From an uncultured Pelagibacteraceae bacterium (GTDB lineage: Bacteria > Pseudomonadota > Alphaproteobacteria > Pelagibacterales > Pelagibacteraceae), in NCBI GenBank assembly GCA_902608065.1, contig CACLMO010000015.1, positions 1 through 21,098 on the forward strand: a stretch of DNA of 21,098 nucleotides, given 5' to 3'. The notes under the pieces are model-generated. The model saw only the letters and a program-made list of their open reading frames with translations, had not been told where the DNA came from and made no database searches. Made by a program: the position numbers and the translations under genes. Below, piece after piece: positions 7,016 through 14,806 of the stretch (position 1 is the stretch's first letter; each line of letters opens with the position of its first letter).

Positions 7016-7987
7016 ATGTTTAAGAATCTTATTAAATTTATTTTTGCTTCTATACTGTTCTTTTCAGTTTCATCGACAACTTTCGCGATGGATAAGCTTC
7101 ACTTCATTATTGGTGGCGGAGCTGGCGGAGGCTGGGATGGTACTGCTAGAGGCACAGGAGAAGCTTTAACAAAAGCAGGAATGTTAGGTAGCGCATCATT
7201 TGAAAATATGTCAGGTGGTGGAGGCGGTAAAGCTCTAGCTTACTTAATTAATAATAAACCAGAAAACACTATTTTAGTTCAATCTACTCCACTTGTATTA
7301 AGATCTATTACAAGACACAAAGGTTATGTTACAGGAGATGATGTTCTTTCATACAAAGACGTTACTCCTATAGCTGGAGTAATTGGTGACTATGGTGCTA
7401 TAGCTGTAGCAAAAGACTCACCGTTTAAAAACTTTGCAGATGTTGTTGCTGCTTACAAAAAAGATCCAAAATCAGTTAAAATGGCTGGCGGATCTGTAAG
7501 AGGTAGCATGGATCATTTAATTGGAGCATTAGCTTTCCAAGAAGCGGGAGCAAATCCAAATGATGTTATCTATGTTCCATACGATGCAGGTGGAAAAGCA
7601 TTAGCGGGATTACTTTCTGGAGAAACTCAAATTCTTTCAACAGGGTTGGGAGAAGTTATGGGAGCTAGAGATCAAGTAAGAATTATTGGTATTACAGCGC
7701 CGGAAAGAGTTTCTGATGCACCTGAAGTTCCAACTTTAAAAGAGCAAGGCTTTGATGTTCAGTTTGTTAACTGGAGAGGTTTCTTTGGACCTCCAGGAAT
7801 GGACAAAGGCATGAAAAAGAAAATTGCTAAAATGCTAGGTGATGTTCAAAAAACACCTGAATGGGAAGTTGTTAGAAAACGTAATGCTTGGGTAAATATT
7901 TATAACCCAGACAAAAAGTTTGTTAAGTTTTTAAAAACACAAACTAAAGAAATGACAGCTCTTATGAAAAAATTAGGAGTTATATAA
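7016..7987 (+). CDS. tctC: Tripartite tricarboxylate transporter solute-binding protein TctC
   Basis: A 323-residue periplasmic binding protein of the TctC/Bug family, which captures carboxylates such as citrate, other di/tricarboxylates or aromatic acids for the TctA/TctB permease. Residues 1-24 form a signal peptide (Lys-rich start, hydrophobic core, STTFA before the mature MDK). The mature part shows the family's early glycine-rich loop (IIGGGAGGGWD), NMSGGGGGKAL, the DYGAIAVAKDSPF strand region, and VPYDAGGKALAGLLSGE. Near the C-terminus, GITAPERVSDAPEVPTLKEQG and NWRGFFGPPGM are strong Bug/TctC hallmarks. AGGGAGGG five bases upstream is the strongest ribosome site in the window, fitting high expression of the binding protein. 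Ligand identity cannot be deduced. Confidence 0.95.
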   Translation: MFKNLIKFIFASILFFSVSSTTFAMDKLHFIIGGGAGGGWDGTARGTGEALTKAGMLGSASFENMSGGGGGKALAYLINNKPENTILVQSTPLVLRSITRHKGYVTGDDVLSYKDVTPIAGVIGDYGAIAVAKDSPFKNFADVVAAYKKDPKSVKMAGGSVRGSMDHLIGALAFQEAGANPNDVIYVPYDAGGKALAGLLSGETQILSTGLGEVMGARDQVRIIGITAPERVSDAPEVPTLKEQGFDVQFVNWRGFFGPPGMDKGMKKKIAKMLGDVQKTPEWEVVRKRNAWVNIYNPDKKFVKFLKTQTKEMTALMKKLGVI

Positions 7988-8000
7988 TCCTTTGGATTAT
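7984..8000 (+). promoter_or_regulatory. Hairpin on the tctC stop codon
   Basis: ATAATCC (7984-7990), a TTT loop and GGATTAT (7994-8000) form a perfect 7-bp stem that includes the tctC TAA (7985-7987). A T/A-rich tail follows. It could protect the 3' end of the tctC message or cause partial termination, so that the binding protein is made in excess of the permease. The stem has only two G-C pairs, so it is a weak terminator at best. Confidence 0.45.
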
Positions 8001-8018
8001 TAATTAATAGGAAGAGCA

Positions 8019-8489
8019 GTGAGAATAAGTACAGATAAAATTATCTCGCTGCTCTTTTTTGTTTTATCAGCTCTCTATCTTTACCAAACATATCAAATTC
8101 GAGTATTTTCATTTGATGAAGATGCGCCTTTTAATGCAAAAACTTTTCCTACTTTTATAGCATTCTTTGGAATGTTTCTTTCTGTATTATATGTGGTTTT
8201 ACCAGAGAGAATTCCTTCAAAAGTAAACCACAAAGTACTAGATTACAAAAGCACATTATTTTTAATTATTATTGCAACCATTTATGGTTTTATAATTTTA
8301 AGAGCAGGTTTCTTTTTATCAACATCGTTATTTTTGTTCTTTTCTTATTATTTTTTAGGAGAAAGAAGATGGATTTGGATGTTTGTTTTGTCATTTCCAT
8401 TTGTGGCTCTGTTTATGTTTTTATTACATGGGCTATTAGATATTTATCTAAGGGATCCATTTCTTAAAATGTTAGGAATTATAGGATGA
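8019..8489 (+). CDS. tctB: Tripartite tricarboxylate transporter small membrane subunit TctB
   Basis: A 156-residue inner-membrane protein with four predicted helices (approximately residues 8-25, 42-60, 79-105 and 117-140), the usual TctB size and layout. Family cues are FNAKTFPTFIAFFG after the first helix (the RxFP-type motif) and GERRWIWMF before the last helix. It pairs with TctA in the permease complex. The start is GTG at 8019 with AGGAAGAG just upstream; the next Met is far inside. The stop overlaps the tctA start as ATGA (8486-8489), so translation is coupled. It lies 31 bp after tctC, beyond the hairpin. Confidence 0.9.
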   Translation: MRISTDKIISLLFFVLSALYLYQTYQIRVFSFDEDAPFNAKTFPTFIAFFGMFLSVLYVVLPERIPSKVNHKVLDYKSTLFLIIIATIYGFIILRAGFFLSTSLFLFFSYYFLGERRWIWMFVLSFPFVALFMFLLHGLLDIYLRDPFLKMLGIIG

Positions 8490-9982
8490 TTGAAGGAATA
8501 TTAATAGGTTTACAAACCGCACTGAGTCTTAAAAATATTTTAATGGTGGTGATGGGATGTTTTTTTGGAACTATTATTGGAATGCTTCCTGGACTTGGTC
8601 CAATGACAGCCATTGCTTTAATGATACCAATTACCTACGGTTTCGAACCCGCTACAGGATTAATATTAATGGCGGGTGTATATTATGGCGCAGTATTTGG
8701 TGGATCAACATCATCAATTTTAATTAATGCACCCGGGGTTCCAGGAACTGTTGCAACTTCATTTGATGGGTATCCAATGGCACAACAAGGTAAAGCAGGA
8801 AAAGCTCTAGCTATTGCAGCTTATAGTTCATTTGCGGGCGGAACAATTTCTGCAATATTTTTATTATTTGCAGCACCAAGTTTATCAAAAGTTAGTTTAG
8901 CTTTTAGATCACCAGATTATTTTGCTTTGATGGTTTTAGGTTTAACTGCTGTATCGGCTTTTTCTTCAAAAGGACAGTTTTTAAAAGCTATGATGATGGT
9001 TATTCTAGGTTTGATGCTAGCGACAGTAGGACAAGATTCTTTATCAGATATTACAAGATTTACTTTTAATAATATGAATTTAACCGATGGTATTAGCTTC
9101 GTTTTAGTAGTTATGGCTACATTTGCGATGAGTGAAGCTTTAACAATTATTTTAAAAGGAAAAGATCCAAGTCGTGCTACAAAACAAATTTCTCTTTCCC
9201 AATTAGGATCTATTAAATTAGATAAAGACGAAAGAAACAAAATGCTAAAATCTATTCCCAGATCCTCTGTGTTAGGTTTTTTAATAGGTGTTCTTCCTGG
9301 TGCTGGTGCAACTATTGCTTCATTTTTAGCATATGGAATGGAAAGAAATTATGTAAATGAAGATGAAAAGAAAAAATTTGGAAAAGGAAGTGTACATGGT
9401 TTAGCAGCTCCAGAAACAGCTAATAACGCAGCATGTTCAGGATCATTTGTTCCATTATTAACCTTAGGAATACCAGGAAGTGGAACAACGGCAGTAATGC
9501 TAGGTGCACTTTTAGGTTTTGGTATTCAGCCAGGACCAAGGCTTTACATGACTAATCCCGAAATCTTTTGGTCAGTTATCATGTCGATGTATATAGGAAT
9601 GGTTATATTACTTATCCTTAACCTTCCTCTTATTCCTTATATTGCAAGAGTTCTTGCTACACCTAAAAACTTTTTAATACCATTAATTCTATTCTTTTCA
9701 GTGACAGGAATTTATTTAATGTCATTCAATAACTTTGATATTTTTTTAATGATAGGCATTGCTATTGTTGCAACATTTTTAAGACTTTATAACTTTCCTA
9801 TGCCTCCTCTTATACTCGCATTCGTTTTAGGAGGTTTAATGGAAGAAAATTTAAGAAGATCATTACTAATAAGCGATGGCTCATTCAGTTTCCTTTGGGA
9901 CAGACCACTTACAGCAATTATTTTTGGTGGTACTATTTTATTGGTAGGCTGGCAAATATATAAAAGCTTTAAAAAATCGTAA
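8486..9982 (+). CDS. tctA: Tripartite tricarboxylate transporter large permease subunit TctA
   Basis: A 498-residue polytopic membrane protein, the standard size for TctA, which forms the translocation path for substrate delivered by TctC. Two inverted halves each carry a conserved Gly/Pro loop: GMLPGLGPMTAIALMIP near the N-terminus and GVLPGAGATIASFLAYGME in the middle. Further signatures are GGSTSSILINAPGVPGT (after about residue 70) and HGLAAPETANNAACSGSFVP with LGIPGSGTTAVMLGAL. The C-terminus holds MPPLILAFVLGGLMEENLRRSL, which is also diagnostic. About eleven or twelve helices are expected. The ATG overlaps the tctB stop. The stop at 9980-9982 directly abuts the stop of the convergent thioredoxin-like gene, leaving no room for a separate terminator. 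Confidence 0.97.
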   Translation: MIEGILIGLQTALSLKNILMVVMGCFFGTIIGMLPGLGPMTAIALMIPITYGFEPATGLILMAGVYYGAVFGGSTSSILINAPGVPGTVATSFDGYPMAQQGKAGKALAIAAYSSFAGGTISAIFLLFAAPSLSKVSLAFRSPDYFALMVLGLTAVSAFSSKGQFLKAMMMVILGLMLATVGQDSLSDITRFTFNNMNLTDGISFVLVVMATFAMSEALTIILKGKDPSRATKQISLSQLGSIKLDKDERNKMLKSIPRSSVLGFLIGVLPGAGATIASFLAYGMERNYVNEDEKKKFGKGSVHGLAAPETANNAACSGSFVPLLTLGIPGSGTTAVMLGALLGFGIQPGPRLYMTNPEIFWSVIMSMYIGMVILLILNLPLIPYIARVLATPKNFLIPLILFFSVTGIYLMSFNNFDIFLMIGIAIVATFLRLYNFPMPPLILAFVLGGLMEENLRRSLLISDGSFSFLWDRPLTAIIFGGTILLVGWQIYKSFKKS

Positions 9983-10357
9983 TTAAATACCCTTTTTAAT
10001 ATTTAAGTAAATAACAGACTTATCAATCTGACCAAGAGTTCTAGAAACTTCTGTGTTGCCTTTATAAACAAGTATTGTACTTCTATGGTCAATTTTCAAA
10101 TACTTAGCAATATCCTTCATTTTTGGATGGTTATAATATAAAAACAAAACTTCTTTAAAATCTTTTTCTGCTTGGTCAAGGACTACTTTTTGTCTTTTGC
10201 ATGTTCCACAATATTTATTCCACGCAGTAACTACGACCGTTTCTCCATTTTTTTTAGCGTCTTCAAATTTTTGTATTGTAAAATTTGATATATGACTTTC
10301 AGTAGAAAAAGCGTTTGTGCTTATTAATAAAAAAACTATTAAGAAAAGTTTTTTCAT
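9983..10357 (-). CDS. Exported thioredoxin-fold protein (CGTC)
   Basis: A 124-residue protein with a cleavable-looking signal peptide (MKKLFLIVFLLISTNAFS, cleavage near residues 18-20), so it acts in the periplasm or on the outer face of the membrane. The mature part is a short thioredoxin fold: TVVVTAWNKYCGTCKRQK carries the redox pair CGTC, followed by DHRSTILVYKGN, where Ser/Thr occupies the usual cis-Pro area, and GQIDKSVI near the end. The lack of an obvious cis-Pro (TI rather than TP) is odd for a thioredoxin. It could be a disulfide reductase or a carrier for one of its neighbours. Its ATG overlaps the upstream NTF2-like stop by one base. It ends the five-gene minus-strand run. Confidence 0.78.
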   Translation of the reverse strand: MKKLFLIVFLLISTNAFSTESHISNFTIQKFEDAKKNGETVVVTAWNKYCGTCKRQKVVLDQAEKDFKEVLFLYYNHPKMKDIAKYLKIDHRSTILVYKGNTEVSRTLGQIDKSVIYLNIKKGI

Positions 10358-10677
10358 TATTTTGGCATTTTAGTTGCACCAGTTTCCATATAAACAACTT
10401 TTCCATCTTTATATTTATAGTAAGTCATTACTGCTTCTTTATTTCCATCTTTATAACTTGTAAAAGCATGCCCGAATCCAACTTCATCATTTTCAAAAAG
10501 CACTCTAACTTTTTCCATTTGGACATCTTTCATGCCTAACCATTTTAAAATATCTTGTTTACCCAGTTTTTTTCCAGATGCGTGCATTAAAAATTGATAA
10601 TCATCATGTATCAACTTTTCTCCAGCAGCAACGTCTCCATCGTTAACTATTTTTGCCATTTTTTCTATTATCGACAT
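10357..10677 (-). CDS. NTF2-like/SnoaL-type small protein
   Basis: A 106-residue soluble protein with an NTF2-like cone fold pattern: an N-terminal helix (MSIIEKMAKIVNDGD), HDDYQFLMHASGKKLGKQDILKWLG, then three or four long strands ending in MTYYKYKDGKVVYMETGATKM. SnoaL-type proteins may be isomerases, hydrolases or ligand binders, and many have no known activity. No signal peptide is present. The gene is in a compact minus-strand cluster, 21 bases after a membrane protein gene, with the exported thioredoxin-like gene overlapping its stop. Function is unknown; the fold call rests on pattern only. Confidence 0.65.
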   Translation of the reverse strand: MSIIEKMAKIVNDGDVAAGEKLIHDDYQFLMHASGKKLGKQDILKWLGMKDVQMEKVRVLFENDEVGFGHAFTSYKDGNKEAVMTYYKYKDGKVVYMETGATKMPK

Positions 10678-10698
10678 ATTTCTTTCATTTATTAATTG

Positions 10699-11112
10699 TT
10701 AATAGTAAATTTTATCTGCAAGCCCATAACAAAGAATAGCGCTTAAAATTGTAAAAACTAGTGGTGCGATAACCCCTTCATTAGAGTCGTTTTTTACTCC
10801 TGTCTTATCAATTTTAATTGAGTAAGTATTTACAATGAAGATACTAAGATTTTGTATAAAAACTAAATTAAAAAATCCCCAAGTACCCTCTACTCCTCCA
10901 GGTCTAATGAACATAATGTAAAGAGCCATTAATAATGCTCCAAGAAACGAAGCGCCTATCATTCGCATTATAGGTGTTGCTGTTTCGTCCATTTCAAATT
11001 TTGCTCTAAATTTTTTGTTATTAATTATCATTTGATAAGCATAAACTCCGAAACCTAAAAAATGGACTATGAAGACGATTAAATAAATAATTCCATTAAA
11101 TTTTTCTATCAT
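10699..11112 (-). CDS. Four-helix integral membrane protein, unknown function
   Basis: A 137-residue protein with four hydrophobic segments: approximately residues 7-30, 47-68, 79-98 and 112-133. The first loop is basic (INNKKFRAKFEMDE) and a Gly/Arg-Pro turn (FIRPGGVEGTWG) follows helix 2. Between helices 3 and 4 is a hydrophilic TYSIKIDKTGVKNDSNEG loop. I do not recognise a family or catalytic motif. It lies third in the minus-strand run after the AbrB-type permease and a 98-aa protein, so it may be an accessory subunit of that permease or a membrane anchor for a neighbour. That role is only positional inference. Confidence 0.6.
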   Translation of the reverse strand: MIEKFNGIIYLIVFIVHFLGFGVYAYQMIINNKKFRAKFEMDETATPIMRMIGASFLGALLMALYIMFIRPGGVEGTWGFFNLVFIQNLSIFIVNTYSIKIDKTGVKNDSNEGVIAPLVFTILSAILCYGLADKIYY

Positions 11113-11140
11113 TTTTATTATCCTTTCTTATTATTAATCT

Positions 11141-11437
11141 TTATAGATTAACTTTACTCAATTCATACATTTGAACAACTTCGATACATTCATCGAAAAT
11201 AGGTTTTGCTATCGGGTTATTACCTGAAGCGAACTTCTTCATTTCTTCTTCATTATGAACTGAGACTTTAAACATAATATAACTTTTATCTGGTGCTATT
11301 GCTGGAACTGTTTTTTCAACATGAGCAATAGTTTTTCTTACTGCCATTCCTTCATCTGATTGCATAAATCCCATGAACTTTTCAAATTTTCCTTCACCAG
11401 ATTTAAGTTTTGCTATTGCAAGCATTTCTTTTTCCAT
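11141..11437 (-). CDS. Small alpha/beta protein, possibly dimeric ferredoxin-like barrel, unknown function
   Basis: A 98-residue soluble protein. The order strand (MLAIAKLKS), helix (GKFEKFMGFMQSDEGMAVRK), strand (KSYIMFKVSV), helix (EEEMKKFASG) and strand (ECIEVVQMYELS) looks like the dimeric alpha+beta barrel fold seen in EthD, ABM and DUF1330-type proteins. No catalytic signature is evident. GGGAG precedes its ATG inside the end of the AbrB-type gene, which stops two bases before this start, so coupling is likely. It has no signal peptide. Its job is unknown. Confidence 0.6.
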   Translation of the reverse strand: MEKEMLAIAKLKSGEGKFEKFMGFMQSDEGMAVRKTIAHVEKTVPAIAPDKSYIMFKVSVHNEEEMKKFASGNNPIAKPIFDECIEVVQMYELSKVNL

Positions 11438-11439
11438 AT

Positions 11440-12522
11440 TTATTCTCCCTTTTTTTTATTTAGTATTTTAACCATTATAGGAACTGTAAATAGAATCATC
11501 AATAACCTAATTATATGATGAAAAGATACAAATTCAGGGTCTAAATCAAAAGCAATCGCAATGACAGCAACTTCATAAATACCACCTGGGCAGTATGCTA
11601 ATAATAGACTAAAGAAATTATTATCAATAACAAAAGTTGCAGCGTATGCAGCGATCACAGAAAACAATACAAGCAACAAAGTTGCAACAATACTATGCTT
11701 TGTATTTAAATATACTTCTTTGAGAGTTTTGCCTGCGAATCTACAACCTACTGACGCTCCAAGAATTAATAAACCAAAATCTATACTTTGAGTTGGCAAT
11801 TGATAATAGGCAATGTTTGATATTTGTAAAATACCACTAGCAACTAACGTTCCAGATAAAAGAGGAGCGGGTACTTTTATTTTATCAAATATAAAAATTA
11901 ATATTATGGAAGTTAAAATTAAGTAAATTAATTCGTAATGATTTTGATCAAGAAAATTTAATTCTTCATCATTAAAAACTGTTTCAGTAGCAAAGTTGTT
12001 TACTACGAAAGGAAACGCAGTAATTATTACTATTAGTCTGATTAAGTGTGAAGTAGCTACTTGACTAATATCTGACTTTTCATGTTCAGCGAGCATTACC
12101 AGAGGACCTAATCCACCCGGCGCGGCAGAAAAGTAAGCAGTTTTCTTTTCGTAATTTGCAAACTTTTCTAAATACTTTGAGACAAAAATAATACAAATCA
12201 TTATGTATATAAACATGATGGCTGAAGTGCCTATCCATTTGTGGGTTTGTCTCAATAGTTTTTCATCAATATAGTTACCGATATAAAGTCCTAGTATTAT
12301 AAGAATCACGCTCAATGCTAATTTTGGCATTTTTAATTTTAAGCCACTTAAAGTTGCAATTGAAATTGTAAGCATTGGGCCCAACATCCAAGCTAGAGGT
12401 ATTTTAAAATATTCAGCCACAATAGCGCTTGGAAAAGAAATAACTAATATAATTAAAAAGTTTAGTGAAAATAGATCTTTAAAATTTGCTTTATTTAACG
12501 GTAGGGCTTCTATATTCTTCAT
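11440..12522 (-). CDS. AbrB-family membrane protein (duplicated permease-like domain)
   Basis: A 360-residue integral membrane protein of the AbrB family (TIGR03082-type duplication; unrelated to the AbrB DNA-binding protein and sometimes misnamed ammonia monooxygenase). Two homologous halves each have an APGGxxE-like signature: FSAAPGGLGPLVMLAEHEKSD in the first and LLAYCPGGIYEVAVIAIAF followed by LDPEFVSFHHIIRL in the second. About ten helices are likely. Some family members influence manganese or solute homeostasis, but the substrate here is unknown. It leads a tight minus-strand run of five genes. Its ATG (12520-12522) is separated by only six bases from the start of the divergent ProC-like gene. 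Confidence 0.85.
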   Translation of the reverse strand: MKNIEALPLNKANFKDLFSLNFLIILVISFPSAIVAEYFKIPLAWMLGPMLTISIATLSGLKLKMPKLALSVILIILGLYIGNYIDEKLLRQTHKWIGTSAIMFIYIMICIIFVSKYLEKFANYEKKTAYFSAAPGGLGPLVMLAEHEKSDISQVATSHLIRLIVIITAFPFVVNNFATETVFNDEELNFLDQNHYELIYLILTSIILIFIFDKIKVPAPLLSGTLVASGILQISNIAYYQLPTQSIDFGLLILGASVGCRFAGKTLKEVYLNTKHSIVATLLLVLFSVIAAYAATFVIDNNFFSLLLAYCPGGIYEVAVIAIAFDLDPEFVSFHHIIRLLMILFTVPIMVKILNKKKGE

Positions 12523-12528
12523 TGCATC

Positions 12529-13299
12529 ATGAAATTAGGATTTATTGGAACAGGAAAAATTACTTCGTCTGTTGTAATAGGAATTTGCACGTCTAAAATT
12601 TCCTTTCAAAAGATTATTGTTTCACCAAGAAATAGAAATATAGCTCAAAAATTAAAAAAAAGATTTAAAAAAGTTAACATTGCAAAAACAAATCAAGAAG
12701 TTGTTGATAAGTGCAACTGGATATTTCTTGCAGTCACACCAAAGGTAGGTGAAAAAATATTACCAAAATTAAAATATAGATCTAATCAAAAAATTGTAAG
12801 TTTTATTTCTACAATTAATCTCAATCAATTAAAAAAGATAGTTAAGAAAAGAGCAAAAATTGTTAGAGCTATACCTTTGCCATTTATCTCCTTAAGAAGA
12901 GGACCGGTTCCTATCTGTCCACCAGACAAACAAGTAAAAAGTTTTTTTGATAAAATTGGAACAACTATTGTAGTTAAAAATGAAAAACCATCAAAGAATT
13001 TTTGGGCAACCTCAGGCATGATGGCACCTTTTTATGAAATGCTAAAAGTTTTATCTGACTGGCTTGTTAAAAAAGGAATTAAGAGAAATGAGGCTCAAAA
13101 ATACATCGCTTCTTTGTTTGTTGCATTGTCCAAAGATGCAGAGGTAAATTCAAAAAAAAATTTAAAATATCTGGTTTCTGAATCTCAAACACCAGGAGGG
13201 CTTAATGAACAAGCAATTAAACAACTTAGAAAATCTGGTTTTTATAAATCTCTAGAAAAATCTCTAAACAATATTTTAAAAAGATTAAATAAAAAATAA
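12529..13299 (+). CDS. Pyrroline-5-carboxylate reductase-like NAD(P)-dependent oxidoreductase (ProC-like)
   Basis: A 256-residue Rossmann protein of the P5C reductase family, which normally reduces pyrroline-5-carboxylate to proline with NAD(P)H. The N-terminal fold starts at once with KLGFIGTGKI (GxGxx nucleotide loop), so the ATG is right. FLAVTPK replaces the usual VKPQ, and IVRAIPLPFISLRRGPVPI takes the place of the RxMPNTP region. The C-terminal dimerisation helices end in SESQTPGGLNEQAI (family SPGGTT-like turn) and SGFYKSLEKSL. These departures suggest a paralogue with a different imine or keto substrate. The livG start lies five bases after its stop, so it is probably co-transcribed with the ABC importer. 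Confidence 0.78.
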   Translation: MKLGFIGTGKITSSVVIGICTSKISFQKIIVSPRNRNIAQKLKKRFKKVNIAKTNQEVVDKCNWIFLAVTPKVGEKILPKLKYRSNQKIVSFISTINLNQLKKIVKKRAKIVRAIPLPFISLRRGPVPICPPDKQVKSFFDKIGTTIVVKNEKPSKNFWATSGMMAPFYEMLKVLSDWLVKKGIKRNEAQKYIASLFVALSKDAEVNSKKNLKYLVSESQTPGGLNEQAIKQLRKSGFYKSLEKSLNNILKRLNKK

Positions 13300-13304
13300 T
13301 TTTT

Positions 13305-14102
13305 ATGAAGCATAACCTAAATATTTTACAGGTAGAAAAACTTTCCAAATATTTTGGAGGTTTGGCAGCAGTTTCAAATTGTACGCTTAATATTAAAGAA
13401 GGTACTATTACTGGAATAATTGGTCCAAATGGATCGGGCAAAACAACTTTGTTTAATTTAATAGCTGGAAATTTAAAACCTTCAGATGGAAGTGTATTAT
13501 TTCAAGGTGAGAATATAACTGGAATTCCCTCTTACGAATTATTTTCAAAAGGTCTGTTAAGAACTTTTCAGATAGCTCATGAATTTACTAATCTTACAGT
13601 GTTAGAAAATTTAATGATGGTACCAGGGAATCAATCTGGAGAAATATTGACCAATGCTTTATTTAATCCAAAAATTGTACACGAACAGGAAAAAAAAAAT
13701 AAACAAAAAGCACTTGAGGTAATTGAATTTTTGAATCTTTCTAAGTTATCCAAAGAATTAGCTGGAAATTTATCCGGGGGACAAAAAAAATTATTAGAAC
13801 TTGGCAGAACTATGATGGTTGATGCCAAATTAGTTTTGCTTGATGAAGTTGGGGCTGGAGTAAACAGAACGCTACTAAAAGATATTGGAAGTGCAATTCT
13901 AAGACTTAATAAAGAAAAAGGCTATACTTTTTGTATGATTGAGCACGATATGGATTTTATAAGCAGACTATGTGATCCAGTGATTGTGATGTCTGAAGGT
14001 TCTGTTTTATTTGAAGGAACTTCGAGTGCAGTAAAAAATAACGAGCAGGTAATCGAAAGCTATCTTGGTAGAGGTTCTAAGATTAGAAATGGATCAGGAT
14101 AA
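13305..14102 (+). CDS. livG: Liv-type (HAAT) ABC transporter ATP-binding protein LivG
   Basis: A 265-residue ATPase of the branched-chain/hydrophobic amino acid class of ABC importers. In order: Walker A GPNGSGKT (residues 40-47), Q-loop region TFQIAHEF (87-94), ABC signature LSGGQKKLLELGR (156-168), Walker B LVLLDE (176-181) and H-loop His214 in MIEHDMDF. The C-terminal extension ending VIESYLGRG is typical of LivG. The residue after the Walker B Glu is Val (DEVGAG), where nearly all homologues have Pro or Ala-Pro-like DEPAAG. The stop overlaps the livF start by one base (TAATG). It forms a heterodimer with LivF on the cytoplasmic face. Confidence 0.93.
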   Translation: MKHNLNILQVEKLSKYFGGLAAVSNCTLNIKEGTITGIIGPNGSGKTTLFNLIAGNLKPSDGSVLFQGENITGIPSYELFSKGLLRTFQIAHEFTNLTVLENLMMVPGNQSGEILTNALFNPKIVHEQEKKNKQKALEVIEFLNLSKLSKELAGNLSGGQKKLLELGRTMMVDAKLVLLDEVGAGVNRTLLKDIGSAILRLNKEKGYTFCMIEHDMDFISRLCDPVIVMSEGSVLFEGTSSAVKNNEQVIESYLGRGSKIRNGSG

Positions 14103-14806
14103 TGACTTTTTTCTCTGGCGAAAACATGACAGGTGGTTATGGTGGAGCGGATATAATTAGTTCCTGCACAATTAATGTAAATAGAGGAGAGATTGTTGCT
14201 ATTCTTGGACCTAATGGTGCTGGAAAATCAACAGCGATGAAAGCAATGTTAGGTCTCTTAAATCTTAAGTCAGGAAAAGTCTCGATTGATGGAAAGGATA
14301 TATCAAAATTAACTCCACAAAATAGAGTAAGAGAAGGAATATCATTTGTTCCTCAGACCCGAAACGTTTTTACCGGATTAAGTGTACAAGAAAATTTAGA
14401 AATGGGAGCTTTTCTAAGAGAAGAACATATAGAAGAAATTATTAATGAAATTTACGAATTATTTCCAGTCCTAAAAGAAAAAAGTTCTCAAATTGTAGGA
14501 GAGTTATCAGGTGGTCAAAGACAACAGGTTGCTTTGGGTAGAGCCTTAATGACCAAACCTTCTGTTTTAATGCTTGATGAACCAACAGCTGGTGTTTCAC
14601 CGATAGTAATGGATGAATTATTTGATCATATATTAAAAGTAAAAAAAACAAATGTAGCGATCATAATGGTTGAGCAAAATGCAAAACAAGCTTTAAGTAT
14701 TGCAGATAGAGGATATGTTTTAGTTACAGGAGAAAATAAATTTTCTGGCACTGGAAAAGAATTATTAAATGATCCTGAAGTTAGAAGATCATTTTTAGGT
14801 GGATAA
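14102..14806 (+). CDS. livF: Liv-type ABC transporter ATP-binding protein LivF
   Basis: A 234-residue ATPase partner of LivG, the usual LivF size. Visible: Walker A GPNGAGKS (36-43), Q-loop FVPQTRNVF (82-90), signature LSGGQRQQVALGRAL (135-149), Walker B VLMLDEPTAG (155-164), and VEQNA where other ABC ATPases have the H-loop His; the Gln is normal for LivF. The early YGGADII region matches the family's YGxxxAL start. The start overlaps the livG stop, and the end overlaps livH by eight bases, so all four genes are tightly coupled. Substrate class follows the family: amino acids, amides or urea-like solutes. Confidence 0.94.
   Translation: MTFFSGENMTGGYGGADIISSCTINVNRGEIVAILGPNGAGKSTAMKAMLGLLNLKSGKVSIDGKDISKLTPQNRVREGISFVPQTRNVFTGLSVQENLEMGAFLREEHIEEIINEIYELFPVLKEKSSQIVGELSGGQRQQVALGRALMTKPSVLMLDEPTAGVSPIVMDELFDHILKVKKTNVAIIMVEQNAKQALSIADRGYVLVTGENKFSGTGKELLNDPEVRRSFLGG

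Noticed and set aside
13305..14806. The two ABC ATPases as the missing CcmA
   Set aside because: Both carry LivG/LivF-specific features and are followed by LivH/LivM permeases rather than CcmB.
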